Shown here one piece after another: positions 13,528-28,500 of a stretch of DNA of 64,000 nucleotides (within the stretch, counting starts at the first letter, position 1; every line of letters starts with the position of its first letter). The stretch comes from Rhynochetos jubatus (lineage: Eukaryota; Chordata; Aves; Eurypygiformes; Rhynochetidae): the NCBI GenBank assembly GCA_027574665.1, contig CM050648.1:39030700-39094699 (forward strand), given 5' to 3'. The notes beneath the pieces are model-generated. The model saw nothing but the letters and a program-made list of their open reading frames with translations. It did not search any database and was not told the origin of the DNA. The translations under genes were made by a program, and so were the position numbers.

Positions 13528-16500
13528 CTGAAAGAAAAAAAAAAAAACACAGAAGGGAAAGTCACATTAATACACACAGTTCAACATTATCTGCTTTCCT
13601 CTCATTAAAGCAGTTGCATTATTTCCAAAATCAGACAAAACTTTCAAGGAAAAAGCTTCACTGTTTTTCAGGAATATGAACGACCTGTGTTTTTAAAAAG
13701 TTGACTTGAACGAGAAGTATGCATCAAACTAAAAGGCAAATATGTTCCAAAAACCAGCTATATAAAAGAAAAGGTTTTATAATGTTACTTTTAAATCACA
13801 ATAAAATATATTGCACAAAGTGAACTGAGTAAGAAGAATAAGGGACATACAAAGAAGGCAAGAGGTACCCTAAATCTTCTGCTTAACTTGTCATACAATG
13901 TTCTGCATGAATATTTAAATATTCTACTCTCCATCCATTACGTCCCTGAAAAAGTAAAAGAGCATCTTCCCAGGTGTCTCATTCAAATCCCACTGTAATA
14001 AAATGCTTCAACGTGCTTGAGATCAAGAAGTAGAAGAGCAAGCTGGCCCAGTACTTCCACATAAACACATTGCTCAAGTGGCAAGATATTTAAAAAAAGA
14101 AAAGCCATCTATACTTGCTTTAGAAATTATTTTTCATAAGAAAATGAAAAACCAGCAAGGGAGAAATAGCTGAGAAAAATCCCACTGGATTGCAAGCCTG
14201 AGTTGCAATGTATTCACTACAAATCCCTCACAGCATTGTGAGACGCGGCATTTGGTGCCAAAGAACAAAGTACGTAATGTCATCTGTAGAACAACACCAC
14301 TGACCAACAACTTCATACGGTTAAGGGATGAAACAGTAATTGCACTGTATGCCTATCAGGGGCTAACAAATTCGTCCTCTGTATTGCAAATCTAACAGAG
14401 TAAATAACATTTTCAGTGCTTTATAATCATCCTCCACTTTCTCTATTTTGTCAAAAATAAACATATACTTTGGCATTGTGACACCCTCTGGGAAAAAAAT
14501 AAAAACAGATCAATAAACTGTACCTCACTGCCTTCATTAGGTATCTTCTAGACTGTAAAAACACTGTAGCTTGACTCTAAGTGAAGAATTTATCTCCCAA
14601 CAGCACTTCCTTTCTTAATATGTACAACTGAGCATGTTACATAAATGTTTTAAGGCACCTTCATGGAAGAGACATATGTTCACTCCCCCATCTAAGGAGA
14701 ACAGAAACCTCATTTCCAGTATTTTAATTATTATTGCATTACACAGCATGTTGTAAACGGAACATAAACAGAGCAGGGAAAACCAAAATAAACCAGGAGG
14801 CATTCGAACAATGATTTCAAACCCACTCTATCTGATACCATGCTAAAAAACTTTATTATGCTATAAACTAGTTAGGGAAAGTGCAAATTAGCTCATAAAC
14901 CCAAATAAATTCTGCCAAAAAGACACTATAATGAAAGACAAAGACACATAACACTTATACTGGTTCTTAGAGTACAGATGATGACTGACCTAGTCCTCTC
15001 CAAGACAGACCTCAGAGTTGCTTCAAAATGAACACAGAAAAAGTAAAGCTCGCACAGAGTTCTTGGTCACAAGAAGCATCTCACGATCCCAGCAGCTCTA
15101 CATCTAAGCTTGGACACTCTCTAGGGCAGAACGTCCATCCATTTAAAGTGAGAGCGATACTGGCACAATTATGCTAGAAATCACTTTTTTCCTTGGTCAA
15201 ATAGACTTGACTAGTATTTGCATAGGATATTGGTTTTAAATTACGAGGCTGATAGTATCGCTAATTAATACAAACTGATTTGTTAATAGCACACACCTAA
15301 GCTGAAAACAGATGATCAGAGGCCTCGTGCCTCACCATGCATGTAAGGCATTCAAAAATAGCCTGCTTGTGCACATCTCCAAGTATTCTTCTACTATTAG
15401 CAGATTTCAACTGAAAGAACTGCACAAAGTGCTGAAAAACACTCCTGCAGTATTAAGTAGCAGCCTATCAAACTGTGATATTAACTAATAGAGTATCAAT
15501 ATATTAACAATTTTAAGTTATTCCTTCCCGTTTGCACAAGTAACCAGAGCCAAGCTGTGTAGAGCCTTACGCTGCATTGCACACTGCTGCACAGTAAACT
15601 CACCAACTTTGTGCTCTGTGTGGCTCCTGAACTCAAAATGCACTTACATTCATAAAAATTCAAAGTAGAAAGGGAATGATATCCTGACTACCAGGTTCCA
15701 GTGGATGAAATAAAGGAGGCGTTACAAATTTCAACTCCATTTTGAACTCCACAGAGGAAAAAGGCTTCAAAACCACACCAGCATATCTTTCCTGTCGTCT
15801 CAAAGTTACATATTAGTACCTTTATATTTAAATACTTAAAGCAGACTGGGGATTTATTCAAAAATAGAGGACAGGAAACTGATGTAATTTACTGTGTCCT
15901 GCTGTGTAGCCCTCAACATAAGAAGGATAAAGATCAGTTGGAGTGAGTCCAGAGGAGGCCACAAAGATGCTCAGAGGGCTGGAGCACCTCTGCTATGGGG
16001 ACAGCCTGGAGAAGAGAAGGCTCCAGGGAGACCTTATTAGCACCTTCCAGTACCTGAAGGGGCCTACAAGGAAGCTGGGGGGGCTTTTTACAAGGGCCTG
16101 TAGTGACAGGACAAGGGGTAACAGGCTTAAATTGAAAGTGGGGAGATTTAGATTGGATATCAGGGAGAAGTTCTTCCCGGAGAGGGTGGTGAGGCACTGG
16201 AACAGGTTGCCCAGAGAAGCTGTGGGTGCCCCATCCCTGGCAGTGTTCAAGGCCAGGCTGGATGAGGCTTTGAGCAACCTGGTCTAGTGGAGGGTGTCCC
16301 TGCCCATGGCAGGGGGGTTGGAACTGGATGGTCTTTAAGGTCCCTTCCAACCCAAACCATTTTGTGATTCTATGAAAAGGCAGGTAGGGGTATAACTCAA
16401 AACCAAACTAAACACCCCACACAGCTCTAAGTCAGCTCACGCTCACTATCACTCCCCTTTTCCCTTCTCAGAAAGTATTCCTCTTCTGGCTTTTTGGGTG

Positions 16501-19500
16501 CCTTTTGCCTGATTGTTTGGGTTTGTATGAACAGTGATTATAGGCAGATTTGCAGAAGGCTTTGTCCCCACACAGGTTTCCACCATCAGCAATCATTTCC
16601 AGTGTAACTGACTGGATTCCACTACCTCTCCTGTTCACAACACATCTCTTATGTCTCACATTCAGAAGAGCAAAACCTTTGCCACAACTCTTGCAACTCT
16701 GATAAAAAGCTTCTTCGATCAATCTAAGCTCCCCACCAAAGGCCACTTGGAGAGGCTTCATTACAGAACCCGCCAGGATGAGGTTACCCAGCTTTAGGGG
16801 GAGCTTATGAGCAGGATGTGGAAATACTGGATTAGAGCAATGTGGGAACGGATGAGTTACTTAAAAAGTATCTGCCAGCTGGTGACCATGTAAGAAACTT
16901 TCCACACAAACTGACAAAATCAAGGGAAGGTGAGGTTAAAAATGTTTGGGGATTGGAAACACACATCCATCTAGTGCAGACAAAGATACAGAACTAGCCA
17001 GGTCTGAACTGCAAGGCTTATTCATTTTCCAAATTTCAGTTCTCTGAATACAGAGCATCAATCGAATGATCCCGTGCTAAAAAGTAACTGCAGTGTCATT
17101 TATCCTCAGATTTAGCAGAAATCTCTGTGCTAACAAAATTTCAAAATTCAAAGCAATGCAAATGTTTCCTGATCTGATTCAACAGAAACTACCAAGGTGC
17201 ACACAGTACTGATCTGGATTTTTTTTTTGTCAAAAAGAAGGGAAATTAAAAAAGCCTCATTTCTAGTAGCAAAAATGTAAACAAGAAGCTACTACAGTTT
17301 CTGGTTGTATTTTTTTTCCAAAATATCACAAACTGAAGCTCAAGGTGAGGGAAGGTTGACCTGAATAAAGGACTTTTGCTTGTTTACAGCAGTTGCAAGT
17401 GCAAGCACTTCAATATCCATTCTGAAAGATATCCAGGATCGCAAGGCAGCACCAGCAAATTGCAGATACTTCCCACACACACACACTCACCTACAGCACA
17501 ACCAGCTACACTTGCAAAAATACCCCTAGAAGTCTGCCAAACTTTTGCATCTTACTGCAGTGTTTAAAACGTTCATGCCTGCAGCTGTCTGCTTTGCCCC
17601 TCTCCCAAGAGGCAGCACTCTGACAGCAGTTTCAGAAGGGAATGTGTAGCACATCTTAGTTGCTGCACTGCAAAGCTGAAGATTAAATCGCAGTTAAAAG
17701 GCCTGCTCATCTGCAATGTAAGCGAACATGTCAGGCTGCATTCTGTGAAGCACACATCTCCCCTGCCAGCTCCGCTGCGTGGGCAGGAACACCTGGCAGA
17801 GGCAGAACAGGCAGCTGGAGAGGTGGTGAGAAGCCACAGCAAAGTTCATGAAATCTCATTTACTAATGGCATCAGCCAGAATCTGCAGTTTATTGCACCC
17901 CCAGTGTCCCATTACAGCTATGATAACAAACATTGACCTCAGTGCTTTAGAACCACAATGAAAAACAGATTACTGAGAAAACCAAAAACATGCTAGAAAT
18001 AGTTTACTGCAGTTATGACAAGGATCTCATTGGCTGGTACAATAAACTACATTACAGAAACTTTAAAACTGTGTAAAATAAAGGTCCTTTTTAACTTGTC
18101 ACTGTTCAATTCCAAAGTAGAGAGGGAAAGTCTCCTGAAGACACAGCTTAGCTCAAAATCTAATAAAAATATTTCAATCATTTTTCTGAGAACCACTTTA
18201 GACACTTCTGGGAAGACAGGAGGGGAGAATCAGTGGGAAGGATCTCCACAAACCTTACTGGACCTGGCAATTCCTCCCACGGCAGATGCCATCCCCTCCT
18301 TAAACACTCATTTTCTTCCATTCTTTATCACACCACGAACACTACAAGGCACAAACTAATAAAGTCAACACACAAAGTCAAACGAGGCTTTACATCTCCA
18401 GAGCAGTCCCTTCTCCCTGAAAACCTTATGAATTAATACTCATCTGAGATCCTGCTACTGCAGATCATTTAACTCCAGACAGTAAATAAAGCTTTCAAGC
18501 ATATAAATATTAAGTCTGAAAAGCTGCAAGACCTAGACTTCTAATTTATTTATTCTTCCTATTGGTTTTGATGCCATTTTACTTATTTCAGTCTCAAACA
18601 TACTTCACAATAATACAAATGTGAACAGATTACAGTAAGAAGGTAAATAAATTTGAATGTGAGCAGACACGTGCCTTGTTAGTGGCACATGGACAGACCA
18701 CATTATTTTATGATGGTAACAATAAAGGCAGTAATAACATCTATGTCTGAAATTCCACAGCACACTAAACACCCTATGAACATTCAGACAGCAAAGGTGG
18801 GGAGCAAAACTTGACTACTTTAAAGATACTATGTAACACATGACTAAGAAAGGCTCTGCAGGAACCATGCTTGAACTTCATGAGCCAGAAAAGCCCCTCC
18901 AGTCTTGTTTTCCCAGGTGGATACTTTCAGTGATAGATTGGCCAATTCTAACTACAAGTAGCAAGTGCTTTCTTTCCATGCTGTACATCCTTACACATTG
19001 AAATATGAGATTTTCATTAGCAACAAGAGAGCCATTTCAGCAAGTTCATGAAGTTGTTAAAAAAAAAAAAATCAAGCTTCTAGATCCTCACTGTTTGTTA
19101 ACAAAGCTCACAGTGTAACATCAGCTTTTGAAGACTGACAACAGATAGCTTTGAACTACGTCTATGGAAACTACTTCAGTGATGATCACTGTCCCTGCAA
19201 GAGGACCACAAAGATGACTCTGACACCTTTGTTAATTTTTTTCAGACATCCACTGGCAAAAAAAAAAAAAAAAAAAAATCTTATTTAACTGCTCTGCTAA
19301 GGAATCTACAGTAGCCTTGGAAAGCAAATGACATCCAATGTAGAGCCTACAAAACACACGGGAAGAATTTCTCATACAAGTCTTGTTCTTTGCACATTTG
19401 TAACCCAAATTCCAGTCTGCCATGAGGAAACATGAACTTATTTAATCTTGATTTCTTGTTATATTCTATATGAAAACGCAATGAAGGTGCAAGTTTGTTT

Positions 19501-22500
19501 ACTTTTTCACAACTGACTATAATCCCTAGGTACAGAAGCAAAAAATAATTATAACTACTTGTCAATATTAAGTATACTACCAGCCCTCTGAAAAGGTGCT
19601 CACAAAAAACTGGGCTCAAATAGCCCATCATCTGATACAAATTCTTGCAGTGTAACATTTCAACTAGATGAATTTGAAGGTTAAAGTCAATTGATTTTGA
19701 TATAGAATTTAAACAACCCTAGTTCAACTAAACCTGCAGTAACAGCTTTACTAGGAATGCAAGATCTGTATGATTTTAAAGTGTCATTTTTTCCAGCAAA
19801 GCACCACCAGCAATCTTCACTCAAGTTTCTGCTAACTAGCCTGTCTGTGGCATGAATCAGTGGAGCAAGGTTGAAGTACAGCATGGATAGAGTCACACAG
19901 GTGCGACTTCCTTACAATGTGCAGGCATATTTCTTCCTGACAAACTGCAGGAAAAGCACTAGTGTTCTAGTCGATTTGTTCTTAATAGAGCAGTGCAATC
20001 TGAGCAGACGTAGCAGGAAGCAGCAGAAGGCTGCCACATGAATTTTAACAGCTATTCAAGTATACTCAAGAATCTTCTTTTGTTCTGGAAGAAGAGACTT
20101 AGAACTACTCCTTTGCTATAAAAACACAGCATTTAGAAAAGGTGGACTTGTCACAGATTCAGCTCACTTCAAGTCTGAAGCCTTGGCTTAAGCAGATTAT
20201 TTTCATATTTTAAAACACTACAAAATTAGACTCTCAAAAGGTGTGGTCTCTTCAACATTAAGTTAAACCATTTGGTTGATATTCCTAGCTTTTCCAATAG
20301 GGGTCCCTAGGTTACAGGAGAAATTGGCATTTCAAGTCCCAGAGTCAGGTTAATTCAAATCCACTCCTAACAAGGACTAAATAGGCTTGATTTTGCGGGT
20401 AGTAGAATTTCAAAGACAAGCCAAGATCCATCCATAAATAAGCGCCACTATAAACTGTGAGTGTAATTACCTTCTGTCTCTTTCATTCAAGAGTCCGATA
20501 TTGCACTTTCCCTGTTGTAGCATCTTTTCCATTACTAGAGACAGGCAGGCCACACCACTACTCAAAACTGTTACATTATCACTCTATATGATACCGTATT
20601 TTAACGGATCTCTCCACAATATCCTCACCCTGTAATAAACCCTAAACACTACCTGTGAACCAAAACAATTGACTCTACCAAACACATAGAAAACTGGCAC
20701 ATCAGAAATCCATAAGACAACCTGAAGGTCATTTTTAGGTGTTTCCAAACAACTTAATGTATCAAAGCAAATGAAGACATGGTAAATAAGCACACCATCA
20801 TGGAATGATAATTCTGGATCAGAATTATTCTAGCTCCAAATAATCCTTTTCTCCCAAGACCAGGGGGATATATTCATCTCACGATCATCAAGGGAGCAAA
20901 AAAGTATCTTCTGTTTCTGCTTTCTGACCATAGTTTTTTCTTACAACAGACACGAAACCTGCATCATCACTTCCATTTACGAAGATGAGACTGTAGATAA
21001 ACATCAAATTCAAGGATATTGCCAAAATAATGGTCCTTGAAGCATCATCAAAAGCACACAGGAATCGCACAGGTTTCTCAAAAGGTTGTTTCATTTGCTT
21101 CTTTGAAGCTCTTTTAGATGTAAATACACAGACTTTAAAAAGTTGTCTGGTACAACCACCACTTCACTACATTAAAAATGTTGGTCAACTACCTGTTTTC
21201 CACGACTTGTACAAGGACTGTGGATGTACCTATATCTGACTTTGACACCATAACCTAGTAGTTGATGGCTGGGGGGAAGGCGAGGAGGAAGTGTCTACAG
21301 TTCACTCTTAATGGGTGTTTTCTCACTTCTCTCCTTCCTTTAAGATAATTTTTAAGAGAACCATAAAGTCAGCAATGTCCTGGATTGGAAAGGAGTTACA
21401 CTGCTTAACACTGCAGCCTGATTATGACCCAATCATCAGAGAAACAGAAGTTACATTAGTATCAGAATGAGGGGGGGGTAAATGGAATTACTCCTTTTGA
21501 GAGTTAGAAAGTTTTAGCTATATCAGTATTCCTTTGTAAGCTAGGTATCTCCTGTTGTACTACATAACATTTTTAATGCTTATTTACTTGCCATTTAAAG
21601 GCTTCCTGAAAAGTAACAATTACAAATGCAAACTAGATAAACACAAATATATACTGAACTCTAATCGTCTCCCATGAGTCAAAATTAATTCTTTTTCTGA
21701 ACTTTCTCATGAAGAAAACCATCTAAAGCATTCTACAGCTAAATGTGGAACCATGAGCTTTTTTCCCATTATATGCTACAAAAGCAGAATTCTGCACTAA
21801 AAAGCACCATAAGAAGTCCTAGGACAACAGGTAATTGCAGGTTAACGATTCACCACCTGAGGGTGAGGAAGTTGTAATCTTCCAACAACTGCATTTTTAA
21901 TCAGAGCCACATTTCATTTTGAACCATGTATTTACTTAAGATCAGGCATGTAACTACTAATACAGAATTTTTTTTCTTTTCAATACCTTTTATTTTCCTA
22001 ATGTAATTACATGGCGTATTTGAAGGCTTACGTTCCATTTTTTCAGATCTTATTGCTACTGGTTTCTGTTGAAAGACAATCAAACACGTTTTTAAATAAC
22101 CTGCACGCATTTACACCACAAACCACTAGTTCAAACTAAGGACTAATGTCATTTCAGATTATTTCAATATACTACTGACAGATCTCATGAAAAGTTCAGA
22201 TTTCTTTGCTCCTTTGGTGAAAGACCACAGCGCTTGTATGTTTAAAATGAGACACTGGAACCTCAGTCATAAGAAAAGGGTGAATCATTACAGCACACAT
22301 TTGTTTCCAACCCCAACTGTAGATACCTCACCCACACTGGGGTCACATCAAACAGTGGTAGACACTAGAGTTCTAGTATTTATGCTTAAAGGGACTATTC
22401 TTAGTTATTTGCTAGTAACCTTTATCAAACAGCAAAGTTACTGAAGTTTCATGTTAATCACAGACTATTCACTGCACTTTTGTAAGTATATTGCCATATT

Positions 22501-25500
22501 TTAATAAAACATACTTCTAGGTCATATTGGAAATTAATTATTGATCCCCCTGAGTTGTTAAGATTAAACTTTTACAACCAATTATTTTAAAATAAGTGAG
22601 CTGGAATGATGAACAGTTTTAAAGTAAATTAAATCCATCAATCATATGCTGTTTACTGTGTTTAGAACACTAGCTGTATGAAAGTTTGTTACCCACCTAT
22701 GCAAAACCAAAACATTAACTGAACTTAAAAGGAACATGTAAATTACTACTGCTACTTTATGTGTTTAATAATTTATTAACAGCAATAAGCACATTTTTCA
22801 TGACAAAAACCACTGGTAACAAAGTGATCACCACAGCTGCCATAGAAAATGGGCATGAACTTAATTTGCAGTTCTACTGGTAGTAGAAAGCGCAGTAATT
22901 TAAATAGAGCTACATAAACACTTAGTTGGCACTAGGTAATAAAGGATTACTCAATTAACCATAAACTAAAGCTTACAATACTCATTGTTGCATTTCCAAA
23001 CTATTCTTGAGTCATGAAAGAGTTAACAACTGTATGTTTACAACTTAAAGGCAGGCTGGTTGTATACCGGATGATAAAAGAAGAAACCTAGAGGTTTAAA
23101 ATCAATACTTAAAAGAATTATAAGTTAATGACAGCTACTGAAAGATCAATTTGGAATTCCTATATTTTAAGTACATATTCATTTGCTTAAGGCATATCTC
23201 CAACCCATCTGCAAAGAGCAAACCTCACAACTAAAATACACAGCCCTAAAGTAATTTTTTGTAATTTGTCACAAAACCAATTTGTAAGATGCTGTAAAAG
23301 AATCAATGCCTATTGTGCAAGTATGTTTTTCTCTCAATGGTATTGGGAAAGGTAACTGTAACAGAGAAATGCAGAGCTCAGTACTTGAATCATATGGATA
23401 CTGTATGCACCCCTGAAGATTAAAACAGCAGTGTTACTTTATTAAACAAATATCAATAATCACAGACATCCAGTTACAGGCCTACTAAATGCTGAATGTA
23501 GTACTTTGAATTTTAATTTTAGCATACATAGAAACACTACCAATAACATGTATCCCGTCCCATCCCCCATTACATTTTGTGGCTTTCATCTATGGGGGGA
23601 ACAAAACCACAAATAAAACAAATGGTCTTCCTGAGTTGCTAGTGCATGTCTGAATTATGACTCCTTTATTATGTTTTTTTCAAAAAAGTAGGTATTTTTG
23701 AAGCAGAACCACTTATTTGTAAAGTGTCTTAAAATACCAAAAATTAAGAAAATTCTGTAACACGAAAGCTACAGAGAAACACGATAATCTTAGTCTGCTT
23801 GGAATGTTACCAAAATCACAAAGAAGACGGATGAAAGCCTTAAAAAGTCCAAATTTTCCCCTTACGTTGATTATTACACAAGAATGTGGCCTGTCCTCCC
23901 ATCAAGATGGCATGAAAGTAACAATACTGGTTTAGGGCATATTCAGTTTTCTTTTTAAAGAAAAAAAATATTCAAAAGGCATTACACGCCCAACTGGCAT
24001 ATTCATCTTGCCTCCAAACAATAAAAAACTTCCAACATGACAATTTCTTGCAGAGCTGTGCAATAAAACTATAAAATTGATTTTTGGTATACACAACACT
24101 GGTTTACAGGAGATGCAACACATGTTAAGGATTAGGAGTGTATAAGGGCAGAACCACTGGAGTACTAGAAACTTAAGAGAAGTAAGGAGGCTGTGAGGCA
24201 GGTGAAATTCTTACGCAGCCACGACCGTGGCAGTTTCAAGTGAGCAAATTCAGGATTTCAAATCCCACAAGGCCCTTGATTAGCATAAACCCTAGACTTT
24301 TGGAGTTTTTATTTAGTAGGTGGTGTGACAGGATGGAGAACAATACCACCAAACTGCACTGATGCGAACTCCCATTTCTGAACACCTGCACATCATCCAA
24401 CTGGTACAACAGGGCCTGACAGGTTTCTAACCATGGAACAAATCATGTATTTACAGTTACTAGCAAGCCTGAAAAGAAAACAAATATGGCAAAAGTAAAT
24501 ATTGTGGCCAATAGCGAACACAAATGTTATTAGTAGGAAGAGTACATTCACAAGACAAAGCAGACAGGTACTATATAAATTAAATGCCTCTTTCCCTTGT
24601 GAGGTTTTCTGGAATACGACCAAAACTAAAGGTTTCTCTACAGATTTATTATAGGTATATTTTCCTTCACAGAAATGAACTACACATCACTTCTTTGGGG
24701 AAATGCACTCTCAGAAATGTCAAAAAAAATTCCAGCACTGTACAAGTCACCACTGTATCGCTTATGTGTTTTACAATTGTAAAAAAGAAACTGAATCAAG
24801 GGGAAAACCCACTTTTCACAGTAATCATGCTGTTAATATTTTGCTAAAGCAGACTTTGAATTGAAATGCTATGTTAAATAAAGTAAGCTTCTACTGTTAT
24901 TTCAGGTCTTTTTTGGGACATCCAGAAACTGTAAAAATCCAAAGCAGAAGATTTCAGTTACAGGTTATACACTCAATTCAGTTTTGGTTTACTTTGAAGA
25001 GCAGAACATGTCAGAAGTCCACTTACACAGGCCTATGTTAGTACTGTGGTTAAACACATGCCTGTGTTAACAAAACAAGTTACAAGACCTTAAGTCTTTT
25101 CATTAAGAGCCAGTTATAACAAGTACAGACACCTTGGGTAAAAAGCACCACTTTCTGATTCAACACTTGCACACAGAAATTACAGCTGTACCAAAACCAA
25201 GGTTTTCAAAACCAGAAAAAAAAAAAACCAGGAGAGCTACTATATAATGACATTGATTTCTTACCCTACGCATGGCTTCCTCCTCCTCTTGACGCTTCTC
25301 ATAATGTGCAAAGTCATCAAAGATTGAGGTGGTATGCTTGAAAGTAGCAATTATTTTAAGCACTTGCTTGGCTTTTTCTAGGGGTACCTCTTGAGTGTCC
25401 CTCGAATTGGTAACCGGTTTGTTGTCATTGTTTTCCAAGCGAATATGCCGCAGTTGGTTATTGGGAACGTCTTTGACAAAGATCCATTTGACATCAAACT

Positions 25501-28500
25501 TCCCCTTCCACTTATCCTGAGACCAGACACCAGCATATGCATTGTAGTCCACAACAGACTTCATCTCAGCCACTCCACAAAAGTGTCCACTGCCATTCAC
25601 ACTGAAGAGTAAATAGAGCGGGCCTTTTCCATTCAGGGAACGGTAAGCAGCATCCAAGCGCTTATTACCATGTTCAGTACTACACCAGATAGAGTACTTA
25701 ATGGAGCGATGAATATCGTCCTCCGAATAACTTTTGATTATAAACACACGTCCATTCTTCAGATTCCAATCGAAGTCTTTGGGATTGTAGTTATTTATGG
25801 CCTTTAGTTTCTCCAGCACTGGGTGCACTTCCACACCAGAAGGTGAGGAGCTGACAGATACTACACCTAAACCAAAGTTCTCACTACCAGCTCCGTTGTT
25901 CTGGCTGAAGCCCACACCCCTATTACGAGGAGCTACCCAGCGGTTTTGCAGCTGTTGCTGCTGCAACTGGTGAGGCTGGGCCTGCTGCTGAGGTCCTTGT
26001 TGCTGCTGCGGTTGCTGTGGCTGAGGCTGCTGTTGAGGCAGTTGGCTTTGCACCAGTGGCGGTGGTTGAATTAATGGCTGAGGCTGCTGGATTATAGTCT
26101 GAGGAGGCAGTACTGGTTGGGCTGGGGGTGCTTTTACCACTGACCCTTTGTCATCCCAAGTTCCAATATTCATGTTGTGTTTTATAGGTGGCGGTGGTAC
26201 AGCAGGACCCCCAATGCCCACATTACCTTTAGGCTTGAGTTTCGGCTGAGGTTTAGCAGGCTTCCTTGCGATGGCAGCCCAAGAGGTTGGTTTAGGTGCT
26301 GAACTGCTAACTGGGGGCACGCTGTTTGCTGCAATGCTTGTCATACCTGTACTGCTCAGAGCCGAACCTACAGTTTTTGTTACAGCAGCCGTCATATCTC
26401 CACCAATTTTCAGTCCAGTCATGCCTTGCTCAATGCTGCTAATCCCAGGCACCTTGCTCAGAGTGTCACTGCCAAATCCAGCCTGTCCATCTGCTATGGC
26501 TCTCCCAAGAGAACTAGGTGGATAGCCATAGCTGCTGCTGTAAGCAGAGCTTTGCGTTGATTGTCCCTGAGATCCACTTGTCCCCCATGTAGAGAAGTCT
26601 GCATTCCCAGGAAAAAAATTAAATCCATGCTGCCCAAGAAATGGAGGGGTATTTCCTAATGCCCCAGGTTGACTAAACACACCATCAGGTATGTAATGGT
26701 GTTCACCATTACTCATCTGTCCATAGGTTGTCAAGTATGGCATTGGAGGGTCACCTGCAGTTGACCATGCTGCTTCGCCTAAAGAGTATGGAAATCCAAT
26801 GGATGGAGCATAATAACTAGGCATATATGGGTCTGACATTGGTGGATAGCTGTTACTCTGCAAGAAAATAAAACAAAAATCAGTAATATAGAAAACTACA
26901 CTCAGGGAAAAAAATACCACCAAAACAAAACACAAAACCAAGCCTGTCCTACAGTCCAAAACATATTTAAGGATTACATGAATGTATTTCTAACTTCCAC
27001 CCTTCCTCTCAGTGTAAAAGATGAACAAAGCATCCATTAAATATGGCCATTTTTTCCTCAAGAGATCTTTCCAAAGCTGTCAAGAGCCCCATTTAATTTT
27101 TAATATCTTTATTACCAGTTACTGAGCTGGGCTTAAAATGCCTCCATGTCAACAGTATCAAGAAAATTGCAAGCTACTTTAAAAAACAAGTCATAACAAC
27201 TGTGGTTTTCCTAAATACAGAAAGACAGCCCCAACTATGATTTAAAGTTTTGGTATTCTAGTTTTTTGTCAAATTTCTCACTTCTAATTGGAAACACCTG
27301 ACAATACTATGGCTAAAAGGATGCAAGGATGCCTATTTGTTTCAGGAGGAACAACAATCAAACTGTAATGCTTCCACACTATTGAGAATGGATGGGCATT
27401 AAGTACAATCTGTGGTCTAGTAGAACAAACTTTGCTAGCTAAATTCAGATTCCACTCCCAAGACTCCTGGAAAATCACAGCATTTACTTCTTGAGTAGAA
27501 AAAGCTCCAGGACATTTGAAAGGCTACCCCATACGACTTCTGACGTTGTCTGGCGGGGGGAGGTAAGTAAAATTCTCAGACTTTTAATAATTTGCACCTT
27601 CTCCCTCTCTCAAGACCACTACAACTTACAAACTTAATGAATATTAACTTTTGACTACAGAGACAATTCACAGCTTTGAAAATAAGTCATTAACTTCTCA
27701 GCAGAAGAGTTATACCAAGTAATATTAAGGTTCAATCTATCATGCCATCAACTGTGAGCTACTTCTATCAACTTCAAAGAAAATCATGTCCAAGCAGTTA
27801 ATACTTTCTCAGAGGCAATGAAACTGCTGCTAGTTTGAACTGCATCCAATATACGATTTCATTGCAAATTGAAGGTGTGGGGTTTTGTTTTGGTATTCAT
27901 GTTTTGGCTTTTGGGCTTGTTTTTTTTCCCCTTCAAGCTTCTTGTAACTGCATCTTTCTGAAGTCAGTGAACAAGAGCAGGAGGCATCAGGAGGCTTTCT
28001 AACTGAACCTTTTCCAGAACTATTAAGATGACTTTACCTGCTTAGTATATTGTATGGTAAGACAAGATATGATAGACAACTATATTTCAATGAATATTCC
28101 GGCAAGTCAGTCATGTTAAGAAATATCATCCAAAAATTAATTAAGCCTGGAAGTACATTGAACTCCAAAATTAACTTCAAGATAGTAAACAATGTTCACT
28201 TACCTGATTTGTCTGACTACTTAGATATGGCTCAAAATCATCATCATTTACTGCATCCTTTTGATGAATCGAACCGTTTTGTACTGAAACTATAAGTAAA
28301 TCTGTATTAGGTATATTCTCTGGAAGATCTATGATGCACTTTTAATCTAGATAACACTTCTTAATCACCCATATATTGAAATACTTCTACTTGCGCTTTG
28401 TTGAGACTAAACATATTATTGTTAAGCACCACTTGTTAAATCTAAAGAAAATAGGTCATTCTGTTGATGATCCTGATAGGATCTCAGAAGAAGTCTGGGA

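Noticed and set aside
26271..26525. 84-codon plus-strand frame inside YTHDF3 exon 4
   Set aside because: Antisense shadow of a GC-rich coding exon with strong YTHDF3 identity on the other strand.
25160..26959. Single-exon YTHDF3 retrogene
   Set aside because: The long frame looks intronless, but its first 34 and last 34 codons are intron sequence. The missing N- and C-terminal codons are present as separate exons with correct splice sites, so this is the parent gene.
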